Below, piece by piece: positions 30,310 to 38,384 of a stretch of 44,905 nucleotides of DNA. This DNA is from Acidobacteriota bacterium (GTDB lineage Bacteria > Acidobacteriota > Polarisedimenticolia > Gp22-AA2). Within the stretch, counting starts at the first letter, position 1; each line of letters begins with the position of its first letter. A program made the position numbers and the translations under genes. The notes beneath the pieces were generated by a model. It saw only the letters and a program-made list of their open reading frames with translations, did no database searches and was not told the origin of the DNA. The stretch covers positions 1 to 44,905 of the forward strand of contig JAGYID010000010.1 in assembly GCA_018606725.1 (NCBI GenBank). The letters run 5' to 3'.

Positions 30310-31308
30310 ATGGTCCGGACGGAACTCAGGGCGGTGATCCGGGGCACCGGCTCCTCCCTTCCGGAGCGGGTCCTCAGCAATGCCGACCTCGAGAAGATGG
30401 TCGACACCTCCGACGAGTGGATCACCACGCGTACCGGCATCCGCGAGCGGCGCATCGCCGGGCCGGATGAGCCGATGTCGCTGTTCGCCACGCGGGCCGG
30501 CGAGGCCGCCCTGGCCGACGCGGGCGTGAAGGCGGAGGATCTCGACCTGGTGATCTGCGCCACCGTCACGCCCGACATGCCGATCCCGGCCACCGCCTGC
30601 GTCATCCAGGATCGACTGGGCGCGCGGCGCGCCGCCGCCTTCGACATGGCGGCCGGCTGCTCCGGCTTCATCTATGCCCTGTCGGTGGCGGACCAGTTCA
30701 TCGGCTCCGGCACCTTCCGCCGCATCCTGATCATCGGCGCCGAGCTGTTGTCGAAGTACGTCGACTACCAGGATCGCTCGACCTGCGTGCTGTTCGGCGA
30801 CGGCGCGGGCGCGGTGGTGGTGACGGCGGGGGAGGCCCCCTTCGGGGTGCTGGCCACCTCGATGGGCGCCGATGGCAGCATGGCCGAGTTCATCTACGTC
30901 CCCGCCGGCGGCACCCGCGAGCCCGCCAGCGAGAAGACGGTCGCCGGGCGGCGGCATTTCATCCGAATGAAGGGGAACGAAACCTTCAAGATGGCGGTGC
31001 GCTCGATGGAGGAGGCCTCGCGCCAGGTGCTCGAGCAGGCCGGTCTGCGGACCACCGACATCGGGCTGTTCGTCCCGCACCAGGCCAACCGGAGGATCAT
31101 CGACGCCGTCGGCAGCCGTCTCGGCCTGCGCGAGGATCAGGTCTACGTCAACATCGAGCGGGTCGGCAACACCTCCGCCGCCTCGATCCCGGTGGCGCTC
31201 GACGAGGCGGCCCGCAGGGGACGCCTGAAGCGGGGCGACGTGGTGCTGTTCGCCGCCTTCGGCACCGGCCTGACCTGGGGCGCGGCCGTCTGCAAGTGGG
31301 GCTGGTGA
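30310..31308 (+). CDS. fabH: 3-oxoacyl-ACP synthase III
   Basis: Starts fatty-acid synthesis by condensing an acyl-CoA with malonyl-ACP; 332 residues. The catalytic triad is visible: Cys117 (DMAAGCSGFIYAL), His257 (VPHQANRRI) and Asn287 (RVGNTSAASIPVAL). The family glycine motif GDGAGAVVV is near 163. Its end overlaps fabD by four bases (GTGA). Confidence 0.96.
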   Translation: MVRTELRAVIRGTGSSLPERVLSNADLEKMVDTSDEWITTRTGIRERRIAGPDEPMSLFATRAGEAALADAGVKAEDLDLVICATVTPDMPIPATACVIQDRLGARRAAAFDMAAGCSGFIYALSVADQFIGSGTFRRILIIGAELLSKYVDYQDRSTCVLFGDGAGAVVVTAGEAPFGVLATSMGADGSMAEFIYVPAGGTREPASEKTVAGRRHFIRMKGNETFKMAVRSMEEASRQVLEQAGLRTTDIGLFVPHQANRRIIDAVGSRLGLREDQVYVNIERVGNTSAASIPVALDEAARRGRLKRGDVVLFAAFGTGLTWGAAVCKWGW

Positions 31309-32276
31309 GCCCGCCGCGCGTCGCCCTCGCTTTCCCCGGACAGGGCTCCCAGTCGGTCGGCATGGGGAGGCTGCTGGCCGAGGCGTTCCCGGAGGCTCGC
31401 GCGGTCTTCGCCCGCGCCGACGCGGCCCTCGGCGTTCCGATCAGCCGCATCTGTTTCGAGGGTCCGGAGGAGGCGCTGCGGCTCACCGCCACCACCCAGC
31501 CGGCGATCCTGACGGTCAGCATTGCCGCCCTGGAGGCGTTGCGGTCGCGGGCCGGGGAGGCGCTGCGTGCGCGCGTCATCTGCGCCGCGGGCCACTCGCT
31601 GGGCGAATACAGCGCCCTGGTGGCGGCCGGGGCCCTCGGTCTGGATGAGGCGCTTCGCGCCGTCCGGCGACGCGGGGAATACATGCAGGAGGCGGTGCCG
31701 GTCGGCGCCGGAGCCATGGCCGCCGTGCTCGGATCGACCCTGGAGCAGGTCGAGGCGATTTGCCGGGAGGCTGCCCTGGGGGAGGTGCTGGAGCCGGCCA
31801 ACCTGAACGCCCCGGACCAGACGGTGATCTCGGGTACGGCCGCGGCCGTCGAACGCTTCGCGGCGATGGCCAGGGAGCGGGGCATCCGCAAGGTCGTCCG
31901 ATTGCCGGTGTCGGCGCCATTTCATTGCGCCCTCATGAAGCCGGCCGCGGACCGCCTGGCGGTCGATCTCGGGACGCTGCCGTTGCGCGATGCGGCGTTC
32001 CCGGTGATCCAGAACGTCAGCGCCGCGCAGGCGACCGGGGCCGATGCATTCCGGGAGGGATTGCGCGCCCAGGTGGTCGCACCGGTCCGCTGGGTCGAGA
32101 CCGTCCATCGAATGAAGAGCATGGGCGTGCAGGCGATCATCGAGGTCGGGCCGGGGAGGGTACTGACCGGCCTCGCGCGACGGATCGATTCGAACATGAC
32201 CCTCCTGAACGTCGAGGATCCGGCGGGCCTGGACGCCGCCGCGGCGGCGCTGGCGGGACTCGGAGGGACGACATGA
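31305..32276 (+). CDS. fabD: Malonyl-CoA:ACP transacylase
   Basis: Transfers malonyl from CoA to ACP; 323 residues. The N-terminal ALAFPGQGSQ loop, the nucleophile Ser98 in AAGHSLGEYSALVAAG and the catalytic His in VSAPFHCALM (about 203) are present. GTG 31305 is the natural start, overlapping the fabH stop. It overlaps fabG by four bases (ATGA). Confidence 0.95.
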   Translation: MSPPRVALAFPGQGSQSVGMGRLLAEAFPEARAVFARADAALGVPISRICFEGPEEALRLTATTQPAILTVSIAALEALRSRAGEALRARVICAAGHSLGEYSALVAAGALGLDEALRAVRRRGEYMQEAVPVGAGAMAAVLGSTLEQVEAICREAALGEVLEPANLNAPDQTVISGTAAAVERFAAMARERGIRKVVRLPVSAPFHCALMKPAADRLAVDLGTLPLRDAAFPVIQNVSAAQATGADAFREGLRAQVVAPVRWVETVHRMKSMGVQAIIEVGPGRVLTGLARRIDSNMTLLNVEDPAGLDAAAAALAGLGGTT

Positions 32277-33019
32277 GCGGGATGTTCACCGGCAAGGTCA
32301 GCCTGATCACCGGCGCGTCGCGCGGCATCGGCAGGGCGACGGCGCTGCTACTGGCGGAGCGTGGCTCGGACGTCGTGCTGGTGGCGCGCGCCCTCGACAG
32401 TCTCGGTCCCGTCGCCGAGGCGTGCGCGGCGAAGGGCGTGCGAGCCCTCGCCATCTCGATCGACGTCGCGGATGCCGCGTCGGTGCGCGCCGGCCTCGAG
32501 AAAGCGCTCGCCGAGCGCGGCCGCATCGATCATCTGGTCAACAACGCCGGGGTGACTGCCGACGGGCTGCTGATGCGGATGAAGCGCGATGACTGGGATC
32601 GCGTCCTGCAGACCAACCTGACGGGCGCCTTCGAGGTCACCCGGGCGCTCCTGCCGGCCATGGTGCGGGCGCGCCATGGCCGCATCGTCAACATCAGCTC
32701 GGTGGTCGGCCTGATGGGGAACCCGGGGCAGGCGAACTACTGCGCCGCCAAGGCCGGTCTCATCGGCTTCACCAAGTCCCTGGCGCGGGAAATCGCCTCG
32801 CGGCAGATCACCGTCAACGCCGTGGCGCCCGGCTTGATCGACACCGACATGACGCGCACCATGCCGGTCGATGCACGCGACAAGATGACCGGGGTCATTC
32901 CGCTCGGCCGGTTGGGAACGCCCGAGGACATCGCGGAGGGGGTGGCGTTCCTGCTCAGTCCGGGCGCGGCCTACATCACCGGGGAGGTGCTCAACATCAG
33001 CGGCGGTCTTTACATGTAG
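32273..33019 (+). CDS. fabG: 3-oxoacyl-ACP reductase
   Basis: Short-chain dehydrogenase of 248 residues that reduces 3-oxoacyl-ACP with NADPH. The Rossmann motif TGASRGIG is at 13-20, NNAGV at 90-94, and the catalytic Ser142/143, Tyr156 and Lys160 are in ISSVVG and NYCAAK. The end [15 protein letters not shown] is typical of FabG. It is coupled to fabD by ATGA. Confidence 0.96.
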   Translation: MSGMFTGKVSLITGASRGIGRATALLLAERGSDVVLVARALDSLGPVAEACAAKGVRALAISIDVADAASVRAGLEKALAERGRIDHLVNNAGVTADGLLMRMKRDDWDRVLQTNLTGAFEVTRALLPAMVRARHGRIVNISSVVGLMGNPGQANYCAAKAGLIGFTKSLAREIASRQITVNAVAPGLIDTDMTRTMPVDARDKMTGVIPLGRLGTPEDIAEGVAFLLSPGAAYITGEVLNISGGLYM

Positions 33020-33038
33020 GCGTCCGCGGCAACATAAT
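33009..33038 (+). promoter_or_regulatory. Possible internal promoter for acpP
   Basis: TTTACA (33009-33014), an 18-bp spacer and CATAAT (33033-33038), with the -35 inside the end of fabG. Extra transcription of acpP would fit the large amount of ACP cells need. Confidence 0.4.
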
Positions 33039-33042
33039 GCCT

Positions 33043-33060
33043 CGCCCCGCCAGCGGGGCG
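33043..33060 (+). other. Stem-loop in the acpP leader
   Basis: CGCCCCG and CGGGGCG form a 7-bp GC stem with a CCAG loop, right after the possible acpP promoter and about 40 bases before the ATG. It has no U tract; it may be an mRNA 5' stabiliser or a processing site between fabG and acpP. Confidence 0.4.
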
Positions 33061-33101
33061 GCGCACAACGCGCCCGGCGGGCGGCGCAGGGAGGAGGACA
33101 G

Positions 33102-33338
33102 ATGGCACAGAACATCGAAGAGAAGGTGAAGAGCATCATCGTCGAGCAGCTCGGTGTCGATCCCGAGGAGGTCACGCCGGAGGCTTCATTCGTCAACGAC
33201 CTCGGTGCCGACTCGCTCGACACCGTCGAGCTGGTGATGGCCCTCGAGGAAGCGTTCAAGATCGAGATCAGCGACGAGGACGCCGAAAAGATCCATTCAG
33301 TCGGCGACGCGGTGCGATACATCCAGACCCACGCCTGA
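33102..33338 (+). CDS. acpP: Acyl carrier protein
   Basis: A 78-residue acidic ACP carrying fatty acyl chains on phosphopantetheine. Ser38 in [19 protein letters not shown] is the attachment site. GGAGGA before ATG 33102 is a strong ribosome site. It sits between fabG and fabF, as in most bacteria. Confidence 0.97.
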   Translation: MAQNIEEKVKSIIVEQLGVDPEEVTPEASFVNDLGADSLDTVELVMALEEAFKIEISDEDAEKIHSVGDAVRYIQTHA

Positions 33339-33359
33339 GAGACGGGAGGACCCGAAGCG

Positions 33360-34601
33360 ATGGAGCGTCGCGTCGTCATCACGGGGGTCGGGCTGGTGTC
33401 GCCCCTCGGCGTCGGAAACGAGGTGAACTGGAGCGCCCTGACCCGGGGCCAGAGCGGGATCGGGCCGATCACCCGTTTCGATGCCACCGACTACGCCTGC
33501 AAGATCGCCGGGGAGATCAAAGGCTTCCAGGCCGAGGACTGGGTGCCGAAGAAAGACGTCAAGAAGATGGACCTGTTCATCCAGTACGCCATGGCGGCCT
33601 CGGAGATCGCCATGCGCGACGCGGCCTACCGGGTGAGCCCGGCCGAGGCCGAGCGCGTCGGCGTCTACATCGGGTCGGGCATCGGCGGGCTGCCCTCGAT
33701 CGAGCGCCAGCACGCCAGCCTGCTCAAGGAAGGCCCGCGGCGCATCTCGCCCTTCTTCATCGTCGGTCTCATCGTCAACATGCCTTCGGGCCAGGTGTCG
33801 ATCCGTTACGGCGCCAAGGGCCCGAACCAGGCGGCCTGCACCGCCTGCTCGACCGGCACGCACGCCATCGGCGACGCCTTCGAGATCATCAAGCGCGGCG
33901 ATGCCGACGTCATGATCGCCGGCGGCACCGAGGGGGTGATCACCCCGCTGTGCGTCGGCGGCTTCAGCGCCATGAAGGCTCTGTCGACGCGCAATGACGA
34001 CCCGGGGCGCGCCTCGCGGCCGTTCGACGCGGATCGCGACGGCTTCGTCATCGGCGAGGGGGCGGGGATCGTCATCCTCGAGGAGATCGGTCACGCGGTG
34101 CGTCGCGGCGCGCGAATCTACGCCGAGATCGCCGGCTACGGCCTGTCGGCCGACGCCCATCACGTGGCGGCGCCGCCGGACGACGGCGAAGGCGCGGTGC
34201 GGGTCATGCAGCGGGCGATCGCCGACGCCGGCATCGACGCGTCGGCCATCGAGTACATCAACGCCCACGGCACCTCGACGCCGCAGGGGGACGCCGCCGA
34301 GACGCGCGCGATCAAGAAGGTGTTCGGCGCGCGCGCCCGCTCGGTCGCCGTCAGCAGCACTAAGTCGATGACCGGCCACCTGCTGGGTGGCGCCGGCGGG
34401 CTCGAGACGGCCATCCTCGCGCTGACCGTGCACCACGGCATCCTGCCGCCCACCATCAATTCCACGACGGCCGACCCGGAGTGCGATCTGGATTACGTCC
34501 CCAACGAGGCGAGGCGCGCCCGCGTCCGCTACGCGCTCAATAACTCCTTCGGTTTCGGCGGAACGAACGCCGCCCTCGTGCTGAAGGCTTACGAGGAATA
34601 A
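33360..34601 (+). CDS. fabF: 3-oxoacyl-ACP synthase II
   Basis: Elongating ketosynthase of 413 residues. Nucleophile Cys163 is in TACSTGTHAIGDA, and the two histidines are in NAHGTSTPQGD (about 303) and SMTGHLLGGAGG (about 341); the C-terminal NNSFGFGGTNAALVL is standard. It ends the lipid operon. A convergent minus-strand gene ends 10 bases further on, with no terminator visible between them. Confidence 0.96.
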   Translation: MERRVVITGVGLVSPLGVGNEVNWSALTRGQSGIGPITRFDATDYACKIAGEIKGFQAEDWVPKKDVKKMDLFIQYAMAASEIAMRDAAYRVSPAEAERVGVYIGSGIGGLPSIERQHASLLKEGPRRISPFFIVGLIVNMPSGQVSIRYGAKGPNQAACTACSTGTHAIGDAFEIIKRGDADVMIAGGTEGVITPLCVGGFSAMKALSTRNDDPGRASRPFDADRDGFVIGEGAGIVILEEIGHAVRRGARIYAEIAGYGLSADAHHVAAPPDDGEGAVRVMQRAIADAGIDASAIEYINAHGTSTPQGDAAETRAIKKVFGARARSVAVSSTKSMTGHLLGGAGGLETAILALTVHHGILPPTINSTTADPECDLDYVPNEARRARVRYALNNSFGFGGTNAALVLKAYEE

Positions 34602-34611
34602 GGCGCGCCGC

Positions 34612-35685
34612 TCAGACTTCCGGGAAGATCGAATCCCTCAGGCAGTTCAGCTTCTGTTCGTAGGACTCGGGATAGACGAACCAGCAGGCGGCGGCGACGC
34701 TGCTGATCAGGGCGTTGCCGTCCTGGGGGGTGAAGCAGAAGCCGACCACCTCCGTGCCGTTGTGGACGCTCAGGGCCGGGACCACCAGGACCGCCTGATT
34801 GAGGATGCGGCCGTAGTGCCCGTAGTCGCGGCCGAACGAGAAGACCGAGTTGGCCGATTGCTTGTAAGTCAGCGCCATGCGGTCGTCCGCCTTGCAGCGC
34901 TCCAGGATCGCCTCCACCGAGGTGGGCTTGCGAACCCGGATGTTGAAGTGGATGGCGTGCATGTACTGGCTGTTGACCTTGAGGGCGGAGGAGTACAAAT
35001 CGAGGTCGTGACCGAGCCCGTTGAACAGGTGCCAGGCGTCGCGCGCGTGGTGCGTCCCGAAGCGCTCGTCCTTGTGGCGGTTCACCTGGGGCGACGGCAC
35101 GAACGAGCTGTCCTGGCTGATGTCGTTGGCGCGGCGGATGCACACGAAGCGCCCGCTCAGGAAATTCGCCGGGTCGCCGTCCGGCAGGCCGATGAGATCG
35201 ATCAGCACCGCCAGATTGTGGGTGTTGCACGACACCACATGGATGAACTGATCGACGCCGTGCTTCAGGGTCCTGTCGGAGATGCCGCGGGCGTACATCT
35301 TGCCGAAGCCGAATTCCGAGCCCTGCGCGATGAAGCCCAGGGTGTTGTGGGCGTACTTCTCGTAGATCTCCTTCTTGTTCTGCAGGCCGACGTCGGAGGG
35401 TGTGCAATCGATGACCACGGTTGCCTGCCGCAGCGCCTCGTGGTGCTCGTAGGCCGATTCGATACCGATGTCACGGAAGCCGCGGCGCGCGGACTCGTCG
35501 GCGGCCAGCCGGGCACCGCGCTTGATCAGGTTGATCACCTTCGAGCGATCGGTCAGCAGCGGCGTCCGCTTGTGGAAGGTCACTTCGTCGAATCCGAGCT
35601 CGTCCTTCTTGCTGGCGAACAGACCGATCAGCGGTTCGCCGATCGTTCCGGTCCCGATGATGTGCACGACTTTTTTCGCGGCCAT
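34612..35685 (-). CDS. Archaeal-type (type II) glyceraldehyde-3-phosphate dehydrogenase homologue
   Basis: A 357-residue protein whose closest recognisable relatives are archaeal type II GAPDHs. The Rossmann start is VVHIIGTGTIGEPLIGLF. VIDCTPSDVGLQNKKEIYEK (91-110) matches the archaeal VDATPxGxGxKNKxLYE segment. VVSCNTHNL has the expected catalytic Cys153, and RRAND...THHARD supplies His212/213 at the archaeal SHH position. Residues differ widely elsewhere, so substrate and direction are unproven, and a related dehydrogenase role is possible. GGGAGA precedes the ATG. It is a single gene with its own promoter between the fab operon and the PTS cluster. Confidence 0.72.
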   Translation of the reverse strand: MAAKKVVHIIGTGTIGEPLIGLFASKKDELGFDEVTFHKRTPLLTDRSKVINLIKRGARLAADESARRGFRDIGIESAYEHHEALRQATVVIDCTPSDVGLQNKKEIYEKYAHNTLGFIAQGSEFGFGKMYARGISDRTLKHGVDQFIHVVSCNTHNLAVLIDLIGLPDGDPANFLSGRFVCIRRANDISQDSSFVPSPQVNRHKDERFGTHHARDAWHLFNGLGHDLDLYSSALKVNSQYMHAIHFNIRVRKPTSVEAILERCKADDRMALTYKQSANSVFSFGRDYGHYGRILNQAVLVVPALSVHNGTEVVGFCFTPQDGNALISSVAAACWFVYPESYEQKLNCLRDSIFPEV

Positions 35686-35708
35686 GGCGCTCTCCCGGAG
35701 GCGTGGGA

Positions 35709-35737
35709 AACATACCCCAATGGTCCCGGATGGTCAA
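35709..35737 (-). promoter_or_regulatory. Promoter for the type II GAPDH homologue
   Basis: On the minus strand, TTGACC (35737-35732), a 17-bp spacer and TATGTT (35714-35709). The predicted start near 35702 leaves a leader of about 17 bases. Confidence 0.55.
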
Positions 35738-35751
35738 TCGAGGAAATCGGG

Positions 35752-35757
35752 TAGAAT
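35752..35757 (+). promoter_or_regulatory. Possible -10 box for hprK
   Basis: TAGAAT lies 66 bases before the hprK TTG. No good -35 is seen where expected (about 35729-35734), and that place overlaps the divergent GAPDH promoter, so the two may be co-regulated or compete. Confidence 0.35.
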
Positions 35758-35823
35758 GACCGCGACTTCCAGCCTCCCGCGGGCGCCGCGGACGTCGCTC
35801 GGATCGGCGCACGGAGGGGACCA

Positions 35824-36777
35824 TTGATCCAAACCCAAACGACCCAGCCGACCCTGCCGGTGGGGGATCTCCTGGCCGACGCAATCCCGGAGCTGGCGCT
35901 GCGCTGCGCCGCCGGCTCACAGGGATTGCGGCGGTCGATCACCGTCCCGGCCGTCGATCGACCCGGTCTGGCGCTGGCCGGCCAGCCGGAGACGCTGCGG
36001 GCCGGTGCGGTCCAGGTCCTCGGCCGGAGCGAGCTGGCGTACCTGGCTCAGATCGCCGAGCAGGAGCGCCGGTCTCTTCTCGAACGGCTGTCGCGCACCT
36101 CCATCGCCTGTCTGATCCTGGCGCACGGCTCGCCGCCGCTCCCGGACCTCGTGGCGGCGGCGGATTTGGGCGGCGTGCCTCTGCTCATCACGACACGATC
36201 GACCGACCGGGCCGTCGAGCTGCTCGGCCGCTTCCTGGAGGATCACCTCGCCCCGACGATGACCATCCACGGCACGCTGATCGACATCTACGGCGTGGGG
36301 GTGCTGATCCTCGGCGAGAGCGGGGTCGGCAAGAGCGAGTCGGCCCTCGAGCTGATCCTGCGGGGCCACCGGCTGGTGTCCGACGACACGGTCACGGTGC
36401 GCCGCATCGGCAATATCCTCAACGGCACCGGCGCGGAGATCAGCCGCTACCACATGGAGCTGCGGGGACTGGGGATCATCAACATCAAGGACCTCTACGG
36501 GGTGGCGGCGGTGCGCGAGCGCAAGGACGTCGATCTGGTCGTCAAGCTCGACCCCTGGCAGGAGAACAAGGAATACGATCGCCTGGGGCTCGATGAGAAG
36601 CTCTACCCGCTCCTCGGGGTGGAGCTGCCATTCATCGAGATGCCGGTCGGACCCGGGCGCAACCTGTCGATCCTCCTCGAGGTCGCCGCCCGCCACCACC
36701 TCCTGAAGCGCAAGGGCTACCACGCCGCCAAGGAGCTGGCCGGCCGGATCCACGACGCCCTCGGAAGGAAAGCGTGA
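35824..36777 (+). CDS. hprK: HPr kinase/phosphorylase
   Basis: Bifunctional enzyme that phosphorylates HPr on Ser46 and reverses this; 317 residues. The N-terminal domain is about 1-130. The catalytic domain has IHGTLIDIYGVGVLI (H149), Walker A GESGVGKS at 164-171, Asp187/188 (VSDDTV), and the signature MELRGLGIINIKDLYG. The TTG start at 35824 follows GGAGGGG (35813-35819). It overlaps rapZ by four bases (GTGA). HPr with an intact Ser46 is encoded three genes downstream, so the regulatory pair is complete. Confidence 0.94.
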   Translation: MIQTQTTQPTLPVGDLLADAIPELALRCAAGSQGLRRSITVPAVDRPGLALAGQPETLRAGAVQVLGRSELAYLAQIAEQERRSLLERLSRTSIACLILAHGSPPLPDLVAAADLGGVPLLITTRSTDRAVELLGRFLEDHLAPTMTIHGTLIDIYGVGVLILGESGVGKSESALELILRGHRLVSDDTVTVRRIGNILNGTGAEISRYHMELRGLGIINIKDLYGVAAVRERKDVDLVVKLDPWQENKEYDRLGLDEKLYPLLGVELPFIEMPVGPGRNLSILLEVAARHHLLKRKGYHAAKELAGRIHDALGRKA

Positions 36778-37670
36778 GCGAGCCTGGCGCCGGCGCTCTC
36801 GGGGCCGAGCCGCACATCGTCATCATCACCGGGCTGTCGGGCTCCGGAAAGACCCTGGTCATCCGCGCCTTCGAGGACATGGGCTACTTCTGCGTCGACA
36901 ACCTGCCGGTGCAGCTGATCCCGGTGTTCGCCGATCTGTGCGCCCGCTCGCGTCAGGAGTTGGCGCGCGCGGCGCTGGTCGTCGACGTGCGGGAGCGCGC
37001 CTTCCTGAAGGAGTTCCCGGCCATGTTCGACGGGCTGCGGCAGCGCCGCGGCCGCAGCGTCGGTCTGCTGTTCCTGGAGGCATCCGACGAGTCGCTGATC
37101 CGCCGCTTTTCCGAGACCCGCCGGCCGCACCCTCTGGCGTCGGGGGGCTCGGTCGAGCAGGGGATCGCGCGCGAGCGCGCCGCCCTGGCGCCACTGCGGG
37201 ATCGGGCCGACCTGATCATGGACACGAGCGCCTTCAACGTGCACCAGCTGCGGCGCTATGTGCAGACCCATTTCGCCGCCCACCCGGGCGGCCAGGACCT
37301 GTCGATCGCGGTGGTGTCGTTCGGCTACAAGCACGGCCTGCCGGCCGAGTCCGACCTGCTGTTCGATACCCGCTTTCTGCCCAATCCCTTCTTCGTCGAG
37401 GACCTGCGCGGCCGGACCGGTCTCGACCCCGAAGTGGTCGCCTATCTGGAGGCGATCCCGGAATACGGCGGACTCCGCTCCCGGATCGTCGAGCTGATGA
37501 CCTTTCTGATCCCGCAGTACCAGCGGGAGGGGAAGAGCTATCTGACCGTCGCGCTGGGGTGCACCGGTGGCAAGCACCGCTCGGTGGCGATGGCGGAGGC
37601 GGTCGGCGGGGCCCTGCGCGAGGCCGGGTACGCCGTCAAGACGTCGCACCGCGATCTGGGGAAGGAATGA
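36774..37670 (+). CDS. rapZ: RapZ family nucleotide-binding protein
   Basis: A 298-residue P-loop protein (formerly YvcJ/YhbJ). In E. coli RapZ is an RNA adaptor that controls amino-sugar synthesis through small RNAs; other functions are less clear. Walker A GLSGSGKT is at 20-27, followed by FEDMGYFCVDNLP; the C-terminal part has YLTVALGCTGGKHRSV, the RNA-binding fold. The GTG start overlaps hprK. Linkage to hprK and PTS genes is common in many phyla. Confidence 0.94.
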   Translation: MSEPGAGALGAEPHIVIITGLSGSGKTLVIRAFEDMGYFCVDNLPVQLIPVFADLCARSRQELARAALVVDVRERAFLKEFPAMFDGLRQRRGRSVGLLFLEASDESLIRRFSETRRPHPLASGGSVEQGIARERAALAPLRDRADLIMDTSAFNVHQLRRYVQTHFAAHPGGQDLSIAVVSFGYKHGLPAESDLLFDTRFLPNPFFVEDLRGRTGLDPEVVAYLEAIPEYGGLRSRIVELMTFLIPQYQREGKSYLTVALGCTGGKHRSVAMAEAVGGALREAGYAVKTSHRDLGKE

Positions 37671-38104
37671 TGACCGCCGCCGAGTCGCCGCCTGCCCCCC
37701 TCGGGTTGCTTGTGGTCACGCACGGCGGTCTGGCGTTCGAGCTGGTGCGCGCCTTGGAACGCATCCTGGGGACGGTGGAGGGAATACGGGCGCTGTCGCT
37801 CGGCTGGGATGACGATCTCGCGGCGGCCCGACGCGCCGTGCAGGGGGCGATCGGCGAGGTCGACGCGGGCGCCGGCGTGTTGATCCTGACCGACATGTTC
37901 GGCGGCACGCCGACCAATGTGGCGTTGTCGTTCCTGCGCGACGGGGTCGAGATCGTCACCGGGGTCAACCTGCCGATGGTCGTCAAGTTCGCCGGCCTGC
38001 GCACGACCTGCGGCCTGAAAGAAGCCGCGGCGCGGGTGCGCGATCAGGGGCAGCGCTCGATCGCGCTGGCGACCGACTATCTCGAACCGTCCGGGCGGGG
38101 TTGA
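37670..38104 (+). CDS. PTS EIIA component, mannose family
   Basis: A 144-residue stand-alone EIIA of the mannose/sorbose class. The phosphorylated histidine is His18 in LLVVTHGGLAFE; LILTDMFGGTPTNVALSF is the second family signature. ATG 37670 is preferred over the in-frame ATG three bases earlier because GGAAGGA ends at 37665. It accepts phosphate from HPr. With no EIIB, EIIC or EIID nearby, a regulatory rather than transport role is likely, as in PTS clusters of Deltaproteobacteria. Confidence 0.9.
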   Translation: MTAAESPPAPLGLLVVTHGGLAFELVRALERILGTVEGIRALSLGWDDDLAAARRAVQGAIGEVDAGAGVLILTDMFGGTPTNVALSFLRDGVEIVTGVNLPMVVKFAGLRTTCGLKEAAARVRDQGQRSIALATDYLEPSGRG

Positions 38105-38114
38105 GGGGGCGGGC

Positions 38115-38384
38115 ATGGTGCGTCGCGAGGTCGAGATCACCAATGCGATGGGCCTGCACGCCCGCGCCGCGGCGCGCTTCGTCCAGGTGGCGACCCGGTT
38201 CCGCAGCCGGGTGCAGATCGCCCGTGACGGTCGGCTGGCCGACGGCAAGTCGATCCTCGGGCTGCTGACCCTCCTCGGCAGCCAGGGCAGCCGGCTGGTG
38301 ATCAGCGTCGACGGTTCCGACGAGCAGGAAGCCCTCCGGGCGCTGGTCGAGCTGGTGGAGGCGCGCTTCGGGGAGGAACGCTGA
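38115..38384 (+). CDS. ptsH: Phosphocarrier protein HPr
   Basis: An 89-residue HPr. Both control residues are present: His15 (AMGLHARAAARFV), phosphorylated by EI, and Ser46 (DGKSILGLLTL), the HprK target. It lies between EIIA and EI and overlaps EI as TGATG. Confidence 0.96.
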   Translation: MVRREVEITNAMGLHARAAARFVQVATRFRSRVQIARDGRLADGKSILGLLTLLGSQGSRLVISVDGSDEQEALRALVELVEARFGEER

